The notes below the pieces were generated by a model. The model saw only the letters and a list, made by a program, of their open reading frames with translations, was not told the origin of the DNA and ran no database searches. Source: CAYMGM01 sp964390005 (GTDB taxonomy: Bacteria > Pseudomonadota > Alphaproteobacteria > UBA9219). Taken from it: DNA of 64,000 bases. The DNA lies in assembly GCA_964390005.1 (NCBI GenBank), contig CAYMGM010000001.1:372001-436000 (forward strand). Direction: 5' to 3'. Position numbers and translations under genes: made by a program. Shown one piece after another: positions 17,412 through 25,697 of this stretch. Every line of letters starts with the position of its first letter. Position 1 is the first letter of the stretch.

Positions 17412-19604
17412 TTACTGCCCGTCTTTCCCTATAATGTCGCGGATCAAATCGCCGAGAGAATCTTTTTCAGGCTCGGCGGGCGCGGTTGGATTATCCGGCA
17501 ACGTTCCGGTTGCTTGACCAGAGGGATCGCCGCCTTCCGGCTGAGGCGGCGCGGCGGGTTGCGGCGCGTCGGCAAGCAGCGGGCGCGGCGACAAACGCGA
17601 TTCAACATCGGCCATATAATCGTGCCAAAGCTGCGCGGGTAAACCGCCGCCCGTGACTTTACGCATGGGCGTGTTGTCGTCATTGCCAAGCCAAACGCCG
17701 GTCGTCAAATTGCCAGTAAAGCCCATAAACCAAGCGTCGCGATAATCCGAGCTTGTACCGGTTTTGCCAGCGACCGGACGATCAAGCGCGGCTTTGCGGC
17801 CCGTGCCGGAATGAATGACTTCCGTCATCATATCGGCAAGCTGAGCAACGGCATGAGGATCGGCGACAATCGGCATCCGCACATCGGGGCGGCGATAAAG
17901 AATGTCACCATTGCGGTTACGGATCTCTTTGATCGCGTAAGGCATGATCAAGCGCCCGCCAGAAGCCAGCGACGCATAGACGCCTGTCATCTCAAGGGGC
18001 GTGACAACGCTGGTGCCCAGCGCCAAGCTAAGGTTCGGATCCAGCTTTTCATCAATCCCCAAAGCCTTGGCCGTTTGAATGACTTTGGCGACGCCAATTT
18101 TCTGCAAGACGCGCACCGCCACGGTATTGATCGATTCAGCCAAAGCCGTCCGGGCTGTGACTTGCCCTAAAAACTTCTTTTCATAGTTTTCAGGCGACCA
18201 ATCGCCAATCGTCAACGGCGCATCTTCAAAGGTATCATTAGGCGACATACCGCCTTCTAACGCGGCCAAATAGACAATCGGCTTAAACGAAGAACCTGGC
18301 TGACGCTTGGCCTGCGTTGCGCGGTTAAACTTGCTGTCATCGTAATCGCGCCCACCGACCAAGGCTTTAACGGCACCATCCGGCGCTAGCGTCACAATGG
18401 CCCCTTGCGCCACGTTCGATCCCTTGCCACTGGCCGATAAGATGGCATCTAAGTGACGCTCGGCGCTGCGCTGCATATCCATGTTCAGCGTCGTCTCGAC
18501 AATGACGTCTTGCGGCACATCTTGAAGCAGACCGTTTAATTGGCTGACGATCCAATCGCCGAAATAGCGGCCATCGCCCCCGGCCCCCGGCTTACGCCGC
18601 GGCACGGGCGCTTCGGACAGCGCATTATCCAACTGGTCTTTTGTAATGAAATCGGCATCGTACATTGCGTTTAAGACGACAGCCGTCCGTTCGGCTGAAC
18701 GCGCCGGATCGTTCATCGGCGAAAAAGCCGACGGCGCGCGTAAAAGCCCGGCAATCGTCGCGCTTTCACGCAAGTTCAAATCGCGCGCGTGCTTGTCGAA
18801 ATAAGTCATCGCCGCACCATCGACGCCATAAGCGCCAGACCCCAGATAAACGCGATTAAGATAGGCCGTTAAAATCTGGTCCTTGGAATAGGTACGTTCA
18901 AGCTGGAAAGCCAACAGCATTTCCTGAACCTTACGCTTAAAGGTCCGGTCCGGCGTCAAAAACAGATTCTTCGCTAACTGCTGGGTTAAAGTCGATCCGC
19001 CCTGAACCACATGCCCCGCGATCATGTTGCGGATAAAAGCGCGCAGCATGCCAAACAAATCGACGCCGAAATGCGAATAAAACCGCCGGTCTTCAATAGC
19101 CAAAATAGCGTGAACCACATCGGGCGAGACATCGGCCAACGTCACATGCTGCCCATACAGATCGCCATAACGCGCACACAAGCTGCCATCGTCGGCCAAG
19201 ATTTGGATCGAAGGGGCGCGCTCGGGCTGCGCCACCTGCCGGATATCGGGCATATCATAGGCATAATAAGCAACCAAAAGCCCAACCGAAGTGCCCCCGA
19301 GTAAAAAGCAAACCAAAAGAAACTTGATCAAGGCGCGGCGCGCACCGGGCGGCAGAAAAGAGCCACCACCGGATCCTTTACTGTTTTTCCGCTTAGGCGC
19401 GGGCGCGGGCGCCGTCCGGCGCGGTTTTTCGTCAAACGCCTCATCGTCGTCATCTTCGGGGGGGCGCATTTTGGTGGCTGTAGCGCGCGTAAGTTCTTTA
19501 GCCGACAGAACAGGGCGCGAGGCCGTTAAAGGACGCTGAGCGGGACGTTTTTGTCCCTCACCAGAAGAAGGAGGCGTTACCATAACGTATTTCTTTCCGA
19601 ACAA
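17412..19604 (-). CDS. mrcA: Class A penicillin-binding protein (PBP1A family)
   Basis: Bifunctional peptidoglycan synthase of 730 residues. A long basic and acidic cytoplasmic tail is followed by a membrane anchor (about 92-115), a GT51 glycosyltransferase (catalytic E171 in AIEDRRFYSH, then GGSTLTQQLAKNLFL) and a transpeptidase with S438-S-F-K441, S491-I-N493 and K614-T-G-T617. Little separates the two domains, so the OB-type insert of classical PBP1a seems absent. The C-terminus is Pro-rich. Its TAA begins on the base after the pleD stop, an unusually tight convergent pair. The symbol is by family and not by proven orthology. Confidence 0.92.
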   Translation of the reverse strand: MFGKKYVMVTPPSSGEGQKRPAQRPLTASRPVLSAKELTRATATKMRPPEDDDDEAFDEKPRRTAPAPAPKRKNSKGSGGGSFLPPGARRALIKFLLVCFLLGGTSVGLLVAYYAYDMPDIRQVAQPERAPSIQILADDGSLCARYGDLYGQHVTLADVSPDVVHAILAIEDRRFYSHFGVDLFGMLRAFIRNMIAGHVVQGGSTLTQQLAKNLFLTPDRTFKRKVQEMLLAFQLERTYSKDQILTAYLNRVYLGSGAYGVDGAAMTYFDKHARDLNLRESATIAGLLRAPSAFSPMNDPARSAERTAVVLNAMYDADFITKDQLDNALSEAPVPRRKPGAGGDGRYFGDWIVSQLNGLLQDVPQDVIVETTLNMDMQRSAERHLDAILSASGKGSNVAQGAIVTLAPDGAVKALVGGRDYDDSKFNRATQAKRQPGSSFKPIVYLAALEGGMSPNDTFEDAPLTIGDWSPENYEKKFLGQVTARTALAESINTVAVRVLQKIGVAKVIQTAKALGIDEKLDPNLSLALGTSVVTPLEMTGVYASLASGGRLIMPYAIKEIRNRNGDILYRRPDVRMPIVADPHAVAQLADMMTEVIHSGTGRKAALDRPVAGKTGTSSDYRDAWFMGFTGNLTTGVWLGNDDNTPMRKVTGGGLPAQLWHDYMADVESRLSPRPLLADAPQPAAPPQPEGGDPSGQATGTLPDNPTAPAEPEKDSLGDLIRDIIGKDGQ

Positions 19605-19725
19605 ACGTATTTAGGGCCCGGCCTGCGCCGCGCTCACAGATGCATGGCCCCGAAACTAGCCAAAACTATGGCTAGAGGTGAGAAAAAAATCGATATTTAA
19701 GAAAAAGAATGTGAATAGGCTGAAA

Positions 19726-19769
19726 AACAAAGGAAAAACCCTGGACGCCCTTTCAGCAAGAGCGCCCAG
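19726..19769 (-). terminator. Rho-independent terminator of hsp20
   Basis: On the minus strand a hairpin with about 10 paired bases (CTGGGCGCTCTT against AAGGGCGTCCAG, two mismatches, loop GCTGA) is followed by GGGTTTTTCC. It lies 46 nt past the hsp20 stop and fits its transcript end. The rest of the 210-nt gap to the PBP gene shows nothing else. Confidence 0.65.
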
Positions 19770-19814
19770 AGCCACCCACAAATGCCCCCAAGCCGATGGA
19801 AGGGGCCAACGGGG

Positions 19815-20279
19815 TTAATGGCCGGATTTAATTTCTATTTTCTTAGCTTTCGCTTGTTCTTCCGGCATCTTGGGCAATGTAACCGTAAGCACGCCTTTAT
19901 CGAACGCTGCGTCGATATGTTCGGCGTCAATACTGGCTGGCAGAACGACTTGGCGCGCAAAAGCGCCGCTAAATCTTTCAACCATGTGCCATGTCTCTGT
20001 TTTTTCGTCACGGGCGACCTTTTTTTCGCCGCGAATGGTCAGCGTGCCATCTTCGAAGGTCAGCTCGACATCTTTTTCCGAAAGCCCCGGCAAATCAGCC
20101 GTAATATGAAAGGCTTTGTCGTCTTCTTTGACGTCAAGACGCAGCGGCGTTTCCGTCAACGCGCGCCCCCGCCATGTATCGTCGAAAAGCCTGTTCATTT
20201 CCCGCTGTAAAACCGCAAAAGGCTCGGCCTCGCCACGGCTTGGGACACGACCAGCAAACGGCGTTAAACTCCAGATCAT
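19815..20279 (-). CDS. Small heat shock protein Hsp20
   Basis: ATP-independent holdase chaperone of the alpha-crystallin family, 154 residues. The N-terminal arm (about 1-45) starts MIWSLTPFAGR. The crystallin domain (about 46-140) has the conserved ITADLPGLSEKDVELTFED and the GVLTVTLPK strand that defines the family. The C-terminal tail contains a K-I-E-I stretch (KKIEIKSG), corresponding to the IxI docking motif. A strong Shine-Dalgarno AGGAGG precedes ATG and lies in a possible thermosensor stem. A near-consensus RpoH promoter is found upstream, which fits heat induction. It is a single-gene unit. Confidence 0.96.
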   Translation of the reverse strand: MIWSLTPFAGRVPSRGEAEPFAVLQREMNRLFDDTWRGRALTETPLRLDVKEDDKAFHITADLPGLSEKDVELTFEDGTLTIRGEKKVARDEKTETWHMVERFSGAFARQVVLPASIDAEHIDAAFDKGVLTVTLPKMPEEQAKAKKIEIKSGH

Positions 20280-20308
20280 TTGACACCTCCTGTGAAAAAG
20301 GACCTATG
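20280..20308 (-). promoter_or_regulatory. Candidate RNA thermometer in the hsp20 5' UTR
   Basis: In the transcript, UCCU (opposite 20299-20302) can pair with the AGGA of the Shine-Dalgarno (opposite 20288-20291) across a U-rich loop, and ACA/UGU close the stem around an asymmetric internal loop. Short imperfect stems that mask the ribosome site are typical of heat-shock thermometers. It lacks a recognisable ROSE UUGCU motif, so this is a structural suggestion only. Confidence 0.4.
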
Positions 20309-20354
20309 TTAACCAACGGCTGTGCGTTTTAACGCATCCGTAATCTATAGATTC

Positions 20355-20382
20355 ATATAAGAAGGATTTTCGCAATTTAAAG
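20355..20382 (-). promoter_or_regulatory. RpoH-type promoter of hsp20
   Basis: Reading the minus strand, CTTT (20382-20379), exactly 17 nt, then CTTATAT (20361-20355). The alphaproteobacterial sigma-32 consensus is CTTG-N17-CYTATNT, so the -10 element matches fully and the -35 at three of four bases. The predicted start near 20348 gives a 5' UTR of about 70 nt. Confidence 0.6.
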
Positions 20383-20431
20383 ACGTCAAATCGAAAAAAA
20401 CGAGGGCGGATGAAGGGGCATTCAGTTAAAC

Positions 20432-20458
20432 AAAAAAGCCGGAGCTGAAAGATCCGGC
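20432..20458 (-). terminator. Terminator-like hairpin on the minus strand
   Basis: GCCGGA and TCCGGC form a 6-bp stem around a 9-nt loop, followed on the minus strand by TTTTTT. No convincing minus-strand gene lies upstream of it, so it may insulate the hsp20 promoter from antisense transcription out of the dapA leader region. Confidence 0.5.
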
Positions 20459-20477
20459 CCTTAACTCTATTTTTGAC

Positions 20478-20505
20478 TTGAAGAATCCAATATTTTCGGT
20501 ACGCT
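20478..20505 (+). promoter_or_regulatory. Possible promoter of the dapA leader
   Basis: TTGAAG (20478-20483) and TACGCT (20500-20505) are spaced 16 nt apart. If used, transcription would start at or next to the ATG at 20512, giving a leaderless transcript. The -10 match is weak. Confidence 0.3.
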
Positions 20506-20511
20506 AGTCGC

Positions 20512-20577
20512 ATGATTTCTTTTAATGCTCTTTCTCCTGTAGCAAAAAACCTTCTGCTCAAGCGCAAGAAGGCCTAA
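20512..20577 (+). CDS. Putative leader peptide with clustered Lys codons
   Basis: A 21-codon ORF (MISFNALSPVAKNLL, then LKRKKA) whose last five residues before the stop include Lys-Arg-Lys-Lys. It lies 120 nt upstream of a gene for dihydrodipicolinate synthase, the first committed step to diaminopimelate and lysine. Its stop codon and final codons form the left arm of a rho-independent terminator. A further hairpin (20550-20572) shares bases with that terminator, so the two are mutually exclusive. This is the layout of ribosome-mediated attenuation. The ORF has no Shine-Dalgarno and would be leaderless. The alternative is a small regulatory RNA with a chance ORF. Confidence 0.45.
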   Translation: MISFNALSPVAKNLLLKRKKA

Positions 20578-20597
20578 GGGCCTCTTTATATTTTTTT
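20570..20597 (+). terminator. Rho-independent terminator / attenuator before dapA
   Basis: AGGCC (20570-20574), loop TAAG, GGCCT (20579-20583), then CTTTATATTTTTTT. It overlaps the end of the 21-codon ORF and lies 102 nt before the dapA-like start. An upstream stem CCTTCT/AGAAGG (20550-20555 with 20567-20572) competes for bases 20570-20572. Confidence 0.65.
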
Positions 20598-20698
20598 CGT
20601 CGCCTGACGTTCTTTGTTCCGCGCCGAAAGCCTCCCCAAAAACGACAAATATTCTTCTCCCTTAACGGGATAACTATCTTTCATTTAGGAGAAACCCA

Positions 20699-21688
20699 AT
20701 GTATCAACGCCAAGACCTTACCCACGCCATGAATGGCGTTTGGCTCCCCCTTATCACGCCGTTCCAAAATGGGCGGCTCGACGAAAAATCGCTGGCTGGC
20801 CTGGTCCAGCACTATGCAACGACAGGGATTACAGGCTTTATCGCTTTGGGAACGACGGGCGAGTCGATGACCGTCTCCGAGACCGAGCGCGACAGAATTG
20901 TCAGCATTATCCAAGAAGCAAACAGCGAACACCTGCCCGTTCTTTTGGGCCATTGCGGCGTCGATACCCACAGACTGTGTCACCGCATCGCCGAAACCAA
21001 TGCCTTGCCTATCGACGGTTATCTTGTCACAGCGCCTTACTATGTCAAACCGCCCCAAGACGGTTTGATCGAGCATTACCGGCTTGTTGCCGAAGCCGCC
21101 GATGAACGTCCCGTCGTTCTGTACAACATTCCAGGACGCACAGGCAGCAACATGAGCAACGATACGGCGCTGCATTTGGCCAGTCTGTCGAATGTTGTCG
21201 CGATCAAAGATTGCTGCGGCAACGAAGCGCAAACAACGGACTTAATCCGACGTGCCGCCAATTTGCGCCAAGCAACAGGACTTTCGTTCAGCGTCTTCAC
21301 GGGCAATGACAATACATTTTTCGATCATCTGCGCCAAGGCGGCGCGGGCGGTATCATGGCCTCATCTCATATCGACACGGAAGAGTTCATCCGCGTGGCC
21401 TATATGATCCAAAGCGGACAAGAAGAGCAAGCGCGCCCGCTATGGGATCGCCTGTCCGCGCGCATCAATCTGTTGTTCCGTGAATCGAACCCCGGCCCCG
21501 TGAAATATTGGCTAGCCGAACAAGGCTTAATCAGCTCGCCTGAAATGCGCCTTCCGATGACGCGCATTTCCGACCAATTGCAAAAAGACATCAAAATGGC
21601 CATGGCGGGTCCCTCGCCACGTGCGGCGCTTAATCTAGGCCAGCCAACAAATGCAGAGGAACGTCCAAGAGATTTGGCCGTAGCTTAA
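20699..21688 (+). CDS. dapA: 4-hydroxy-tetrahydrodipicolinate synthase (DapA family)
   Basis: Condenses pyruvate with aspartate semialdehyde on the route to diaminopimelate and lysine. The TIM-barrel landmarks are present: GTTGES at 51-56, the catalytic Tyr Y142 in LYNIPGRTG and the Schiff-base K170 in AIKDCCGN. ATG 20699 follows AGGAGAAA. At 329 residues it is about 35 longer than usual; the extra residues form a polar Ala/Pro-rich C-terminal tail of unknown role. Sister families (N-acetylneuraminate lyase and similar) share the fold, but YNIPGRTG favours DapA. It stands alone, with a candidate attenuator upstream. Confidence 0.9.
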   Translation: MYQRQDLTHAMNGVWLPLITPFQNGRLDEKSLAGLVQHYATTGITGFIALGTTGESMTVSETERDRIVSIIQEANSEHLPVLLGHCGVDTHRLCHRIAETNALPIDGYLVTAPYYVKPPQDGLIEHYRLVAEAADERPVVLYNIPGRTGSNMSNDTALHLASLSNVVAIKDCCGNEAQTTDLIRRAANLRQATGLSFSVFTGNDNTFFDHLRQGGAGGIMASSHIDTEEFIRVAYMIQSGQEEQARPLWDRLSARINLLFRESNPGPVKYWLAEQGLISSPEMRLPMTRISDQLQKDIKMAMAGPSPRAALNLGQPTNAEERPRDLAVA

Positions 21689-21692
21689 ACCC

Positions 21693-22478
21693 TTAAGGTG
21701 CGGGCGGATCGGCGATCGTCACGCCGAACGCCCGCGCCAAAGCGTTGCGCGCTTCCAGCCTTTTTTCCTGCCAAGCAGCAAAATCGACAAAAGAAATCAA
21801 AGACGGCGGCGGGGGCGGATTCACAACAACCTTGCCATTGGGGATTGTCGGATCGTCAAGCGTTTCGGCCTTTTGCTTCGCCTCTTCCATCCAAGCTTTG
21901 ATATCCTCTTGCGCTTTAGGCGCATCGGCGCAAAGCCAAATATCTGGCGGGCGCTTCATAACCAAAGCTTCACGATCCAAAACGCGCTTCAGCGCCAAAC
22001 GTCGGGCCGGTAAAGGCATATGCGCCAAATAAGCCAAGGGCTCTGCCAAATCTTTTTCAGCCTGCGCGATGATTGTCTGACCTGCCCCCGCCTCCGCACA
22101 CCGGGCTTGATCCGTCTGCAAAAGGAGCAGCGCAACGCCCGCCGAGATCGCTGACGTTTCGATCACCGACTTGTCGTTTGTCAGCCATAAAAGCTGTGCG
22201 TGCGCGATAAAATAGACCGGGTGATTGGCCTTTTGATCAAAGATGCGCATTTTTAGAAAATCAAGCGCAATCAAAAGACCTTCAAGCTGCGGCGGATTGC
22301 GCAAATGAAAGCGCAGTTTTTCCCATGCGCCTTTCTTTTCATCGTCTTCCCACAAGGCATACAACCTGTGAGCCAAAGGCAAAAGCGGCACCATTTGAAT
22401 AGTCTTGGCCGAGACGACGCTGTTGCTTATCAACAGCGTCGTCAAAGCCAAAAGAAACAAGGCCCGCAAACGCTCCAT
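21693..22478 (-). CDS. Hypothetical exported protein downstream of glmS
   Basis: A 261-residue protein not recognised. The first 24 residues form a signal peptide (LFLLALTTLLISNSVVSA-K). The rest is mainly helical, with blocks LAHRLYALWEDDEKKGAWEKL and LLLLQTDQARCAEAGAGQ, two cysteines (in ARCAEA and LCADAP), then a run of five prolines before the C-terminus. Its ATG shares one base with the glmS stop (TAATG), so it is translated by coupling with glmS. A periplasmic role is likely. It converges on dapA with a 4-nt gap. Confidence 0.7.
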   Translation of the reverse strand: MERLRALFLLALTTLLISNSVVSAKTIQMVPLLPLAHRLYALWEDDEKKGAWEKLRFHLRNPPQLEGLLIALDFLKMRIFDQKANHPVYFIAHAQLLWLTNDKSVIETSAISAGVALLLLQTDQARCAEAGAGQTIIAQAEKDLAEPLAYLAHMPLPARRLALKRVLDREALVMKRPPDIWLCADAPKAQEDIKAWMEEAKQKAETLDDPTIPNGKVVVNPPPPPSLISFVDFAAWQEKRLEARNALARAFGVTIADPPAP

Positions 22479-24298
22479 TATTCGACTGTCACACTCTTCG
22501 CCAGATTGCGCGGTTGATCGACATCGGTCCCCTTGGCAAGCGCTGTGTAATAAGCCAAAAGCTGAACAGGCACCGCATACAAGATTGGCGCGACGGTCGC
22601 ATCGACTTCTGGCATCTGCATCGCCCAGTCCGGCTTTGTGCCGACATGCGCCAAACCTTGTTTGTCCGAAAACAAAACAACCTTACCGCCACGCGCAACG
22701 ACTTCTTGAATGTTCGACGCCGTTTTTTCGAACAAGCCGTCATGCGGCGACAAAACGATGACCGGCATGGTCTCGTCGATCAAAGCGATCGGGCCATGCT
22801 TCAACTCGCCAGCGGGATAGCCTTCGGCATGAATATACGAGATTTCCTTAAGCTTCAGCGCCCCTTCCAGCGCCATCGGGAACAAAAGCCCGCGCCCCAG
22901 ATACAGCGCATCGTCTGTATCTGCCAACATTTGAGCCAGTTCTTGAATCTTATGGTCTTCGCGCAAAACCGCATTCATCTGCGAAGGAATGGTACGCAAG
23001 GCCTGAAGCAAGCTACGCGCTTTTTCGCAGTCAATCGTCCCGCGCGCTTTGGCAGCATCAATAGCCAAGCAGAACAAAACGGCGAGCTGCGTCGTAAAGG
23101 CTTTGGTTGAGGCCACGCTAATCTCAGGTCCGGCTAGCGTTGGAACAACGACATCCGACTGACGCGCGACCGAGCTTTGCGGCACATTGACGATGCCCAA
23201 GATTTTCTGACCATGCGCCTTGGCATAGCTGATGGCCGCTAAAGTATCCGCCGTTTCGCCGGACTGAGAAATGGCAATCATCACACCGCCTGCTGGAAGC
23301 GGCGATTCACGGTAGCGGAACTCGGATGCGATATCGACTTCGACCGGCAGACGCGCCAATTGTTCAAACCAATATTTCGACACAAGGCCCGCATAAGAAG
23401 CCGTGCCGCAAGCGACAATGGTCAAGCGCGAAATGGCTTTCCAATCGAACGGCATGGGGGGGAGTTTGACATCATTATCAGCCGTGACGAGCGACGCCAT
23501 GGTGTCGCCGACAACGGCGGGCTGCTCAAAGATTTCCTTCAGCATAAAATGGCGATATTCGCCCTTGCCGATCATCGCGCCGGAAAGCGCCGTGATCTGG
23601 ATTTTACGCTCGACCACAGCCCCGCTGGCGTCGTGAAAAACAGCGCCGTCACGCGACAATTCGGCCCAGTCGCCTTCGTCAAGATAGCAAATGCGGTTGG
23701 TCAAAGGTGCCAAAGCCATGGCGTCCGATCCCAAATACATCTCGCCATCGCCAAACCCAATGGCTAAGGGGCTTCCGCGCCGCGCGCCTATCAACAACTC
23801 GTCATGATCGGCAAACAGAATGCCGACGGCAAAAGCGCCTTCAAGCCGCGTCAACGCCGCTTGGGTCGCCGCTTGCGGCGACATACCATTATCCATATTG
23901 TCTGTGATCAAATGAACGATCGTTTCCGTATCCGTTTGCGATTTGAAAACATGGCCTTTAGCTTCCAACTCAGCCCGCAAAGCGCGATGATTTTCAATAA
24001 TCCCGTTATGGACGACCGCGACTTTGCTAGAGGCATGCGGATGCGCATTGTCTTCGCTGGGGCGTCCATGCGTCGCCCAACGGGTGTGACCAATGCCAAC
24101 GGTACCCGGCAAAGGCTCGGCCTGCAAACGCTCGGCCAGCGCATTTAATTTACCTACAGCGCGGCGCGTGACGATCTTGCCATCGACCAGCGTCGCAACC
24201 CCTGCACTGTCGTAGCCGCGATATTCCAGACGGCGCAGACCGTCGACCAACAAATCGGTTACGGGACGCGATGCAATCATTCCAACAATGCCGCACAT
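22478..24298 (-). CDS. glmS: Glutamine-fructose-6-phosphate aminotransferase (isomerizing)
   Basis: Makes glucosamine-6-phosphate, the entry to UDP-GlcNAc for peptidoglycan and lipopolysaccharide. The 606 residues match the family. The N-terminal glutaminase has catalytic Cys2 (MCGIVGMI) and GHTRWATHG. Two SIS isomerase domains follow, with IACGTASYAGL, ISQSGETADTLAA and the C-terminal LAKSVTVE tail that closes the sugar site. An exported orphan overlaps its stop. No glmS ribozyme-like structure was seen upstream, where only a 106-nt gap separates it from the peptidase gene. Confidence 0.97.
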   Translation of the reverse strand: MCGIVGMIASRPVTDLLVDGLRRLEYRGYDSAGVATLVDGKIVTRRAVGKLNALAERLQAEPLPGTVGIGHTRWATHGRPSEDNAHPHASSKVAVVHNGIIENHRALRAELEAKGHVFKSQTDTETIVHLITDNMDNGMSPQAATQAALTRLEGAFAVGILFADHDELLIGARRGSPLAIGFGDGEMYLGSDAMALAPLTNRICYLDEGDWAELSRDGAVFHDASGAVVERKIQITALSGAMIGKGEYRHFMLKEIFEQPAVVGDTMASLVTADNDVKLPPMPFDWKAISRLTIVACGTASYAGLVSKYWFEQLARLPVEVDIASEFRYRESPLPAGGVMIAISQSGETADTLAAISYAKAHGQKILGIVNVPQSSVARQSDVVVPTLAGPEISVASTKAFTTQLAVLFCLAIDAAKARGTIDCEKARSLLQALRTIPSQMNAVLREDHKIQELAQMLADTDDALYLGRGLLFPMALEGALKLKEISYIHAEGYPAGELKHGPIALIDETMPVIVLSPHDGLFEKTASNIQEVVARGGKVVLFSDKQGLAHVGTKPDWAMQMPEVDATVAPILYAVPVQLLAYYTALAKGTDVDQPRNLAKSVTVE

Positions 24299-24404
24299 AC
24301 TTGCACTCCTTTAATGCGAAAGAATCAGGCTTTCAGATATAAGCTAGCCGCTTCTGCGACTGTAAGCGCCTCAAATCTCATGACAAAATATTACAGGGCC
24401 GTTT

Positions 24405-25634
24405 TCAGGCGTTATCCCATAAGACTCGCGCCATGACCAGCGCATCCTTGACCATCGTTGAAACAAGAGCGCGTTCATTGGGTTGGTGGGCGTTTTCCAA
24501 GATAGCCGACCAAACCACAGCCGGAAAGCCGCGCGCCCGCAAAAGCGCAGCAAACGTGCCGCCGCCAATCCCTTGGCAGAAAGGCGTCCCGCCATACACG
24601 TCTGTAATAGCTTTGGACAACTGCCGAACAATCGCGGCATCGGGTGGGGTCGCAGGGGCCGCTTGAACATGTTGTTTCTCTTCATAAGACAAACGTACGC
24701 CATGCTTGGCGGCAACTTCTGCGCCAATCCCTTCGATCGTGGCGCGGACATCGGCCAAATCATAGCCCGGCAGCACGCGGCAATCGATATAGAACACGTC
24801 ACGGCCCGGAATGATGTTGATGCTATCGACATTGGCTTCTTTTTTCGTGGGCTCAAAAGTCGATGTCGGCGGATCGAACAAATCATCCGTCCGCCCATAC
24901 TTTTCTTTTAATGCTTCAAGCCGAACGATAAAGTCAGCCGCCGCGCGCAAGGTGTTACACCCTTCTTGAGGCATCGAAGCATGGCATTGCTTGCCTTCGA
25001 CAACAACTTTCAACCACAAAATGCTTTTCTCGGCGATCTCAATCAATGTGCCTTCGGCGTTGCCCGCATCGGGAACCAAAAACATATCTTGCGGCCCGAA
25101 CAAACCCGCATGGTTCTTGACAATATAATCCAAACCATAGGCATTGCCATTTTCTTCGTCGGCGACAAGAAGAAGACCATAATTAATCGGCGGCACCGCT
25201 TTTTCGGCCACCAGCGCTTTGGCCAGCAAAAAACCGCTGACAAGCCCATGATGGTTATCTTCGACGCCGCGGCCATAAATGACATCGCCATCGACCTTCA
25301 GCGTAAAAGGATCTGTCTGCCAAGCCGCGGCATCGCCCGGCGGCACAACATCCAGATGCGCCAAAACCCAGAAAGTCTTCGAAGGATCGCGCCCCGGAAT
25401 CACATAAGACAAACTGGGGCGATAGCCGCAAGCCACGCGGCTATCAGGCGCTTTGATGATTTGCGGCGTGGGAAAGCCAAAGCGGCTCAGATAATCTTGA
25501 ACGGCGCGCGCTTTTTCGTCTTCCCCCTGCCCGCCGCCTTCAGGCGCGATAGCCGGAATAGAAACCAAAAGCTGCTGAAAATCGATAACCGTCGCGGTTT
25601 CTTTTTCGATTGCGGCCAGAACAGAAGTCAACAT
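24405..25634 (-). CDS. M20-family metallopeptidase (ArgE/DapE/dipeptidase type)
   Basis: A zinc-dependent amino-acyl or dipeptide hydrolase, 409 residues, cytoplasmic. Di-zinc ligands are readable in order: LAHLDVVPPGD (His, Asp), GRGVEDNHHG (bridging Asp), the catalytic Glu pair in ADEENGN, VPDAGN (Asp) and a late His in ENAHQPNE. The dimerisation lid lies between. It resembles the M20 dipeptidases more than biosynthetic DapE. It follows the ABC cluster with 63 nt between, on the same strand, so it could process an imported peptide or amino acid derivative, but that is inference. Confidence 0.88.
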   Translation of the reverse strand: MLTSVLAAIEKETATVIDFQQLLVSIPAIAPEGGGQGEDEKARAVQDYLSRFGFPTPQIIKAPDSRVACGYRPSLSYVIPGRDPSKTFWVLAHLDVVPPGDAAAWQTDPFTLKVDGDVIYGRGVEDNHHGLVSGFLLAKALVAEKAVPPINYGLLLVADEENGNAYGLDYIVKNHAGLFGPQDMFLVPDAGNAEGTLIEIAEKSILWLKVVVEGKQCHASMPQEGCNTLRAAADFIVRLEALKEKYGRTDDLFDPPTSTFEPTKKEANVDSINIIPGRDVFYIDCRVLPGYDLADVRATIEGIGAEVAAKHGVRLSYEEKQHVQAAPATPPDAAIVRQLSKAITDVYGGTPFCQGIGGGTFAALLRARGFPAVVWSAILENAHQPNERALVSTMVKDALVMARVLWDNA

Positions 25635-25697
25635 CGTTTACCTCATCAAGATTCAGAGACGATAGATCGGTCTAAAAACAGGCTTATTCAACAAGGT

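Noticed and set aside
20304..20567. Minus-strand 87-codon ORF in the hsp20-dapA gap
   Set aside because: It spans the terminator-like hairpin and the RpoH promoter of hsp20, and has no codon or family support.
22478..24404. glmS ribozyme upstream of glmS
   Set aside because: The 106-nt gap shows no matching conserved core, and the ribozyme is not expected in this phylum.
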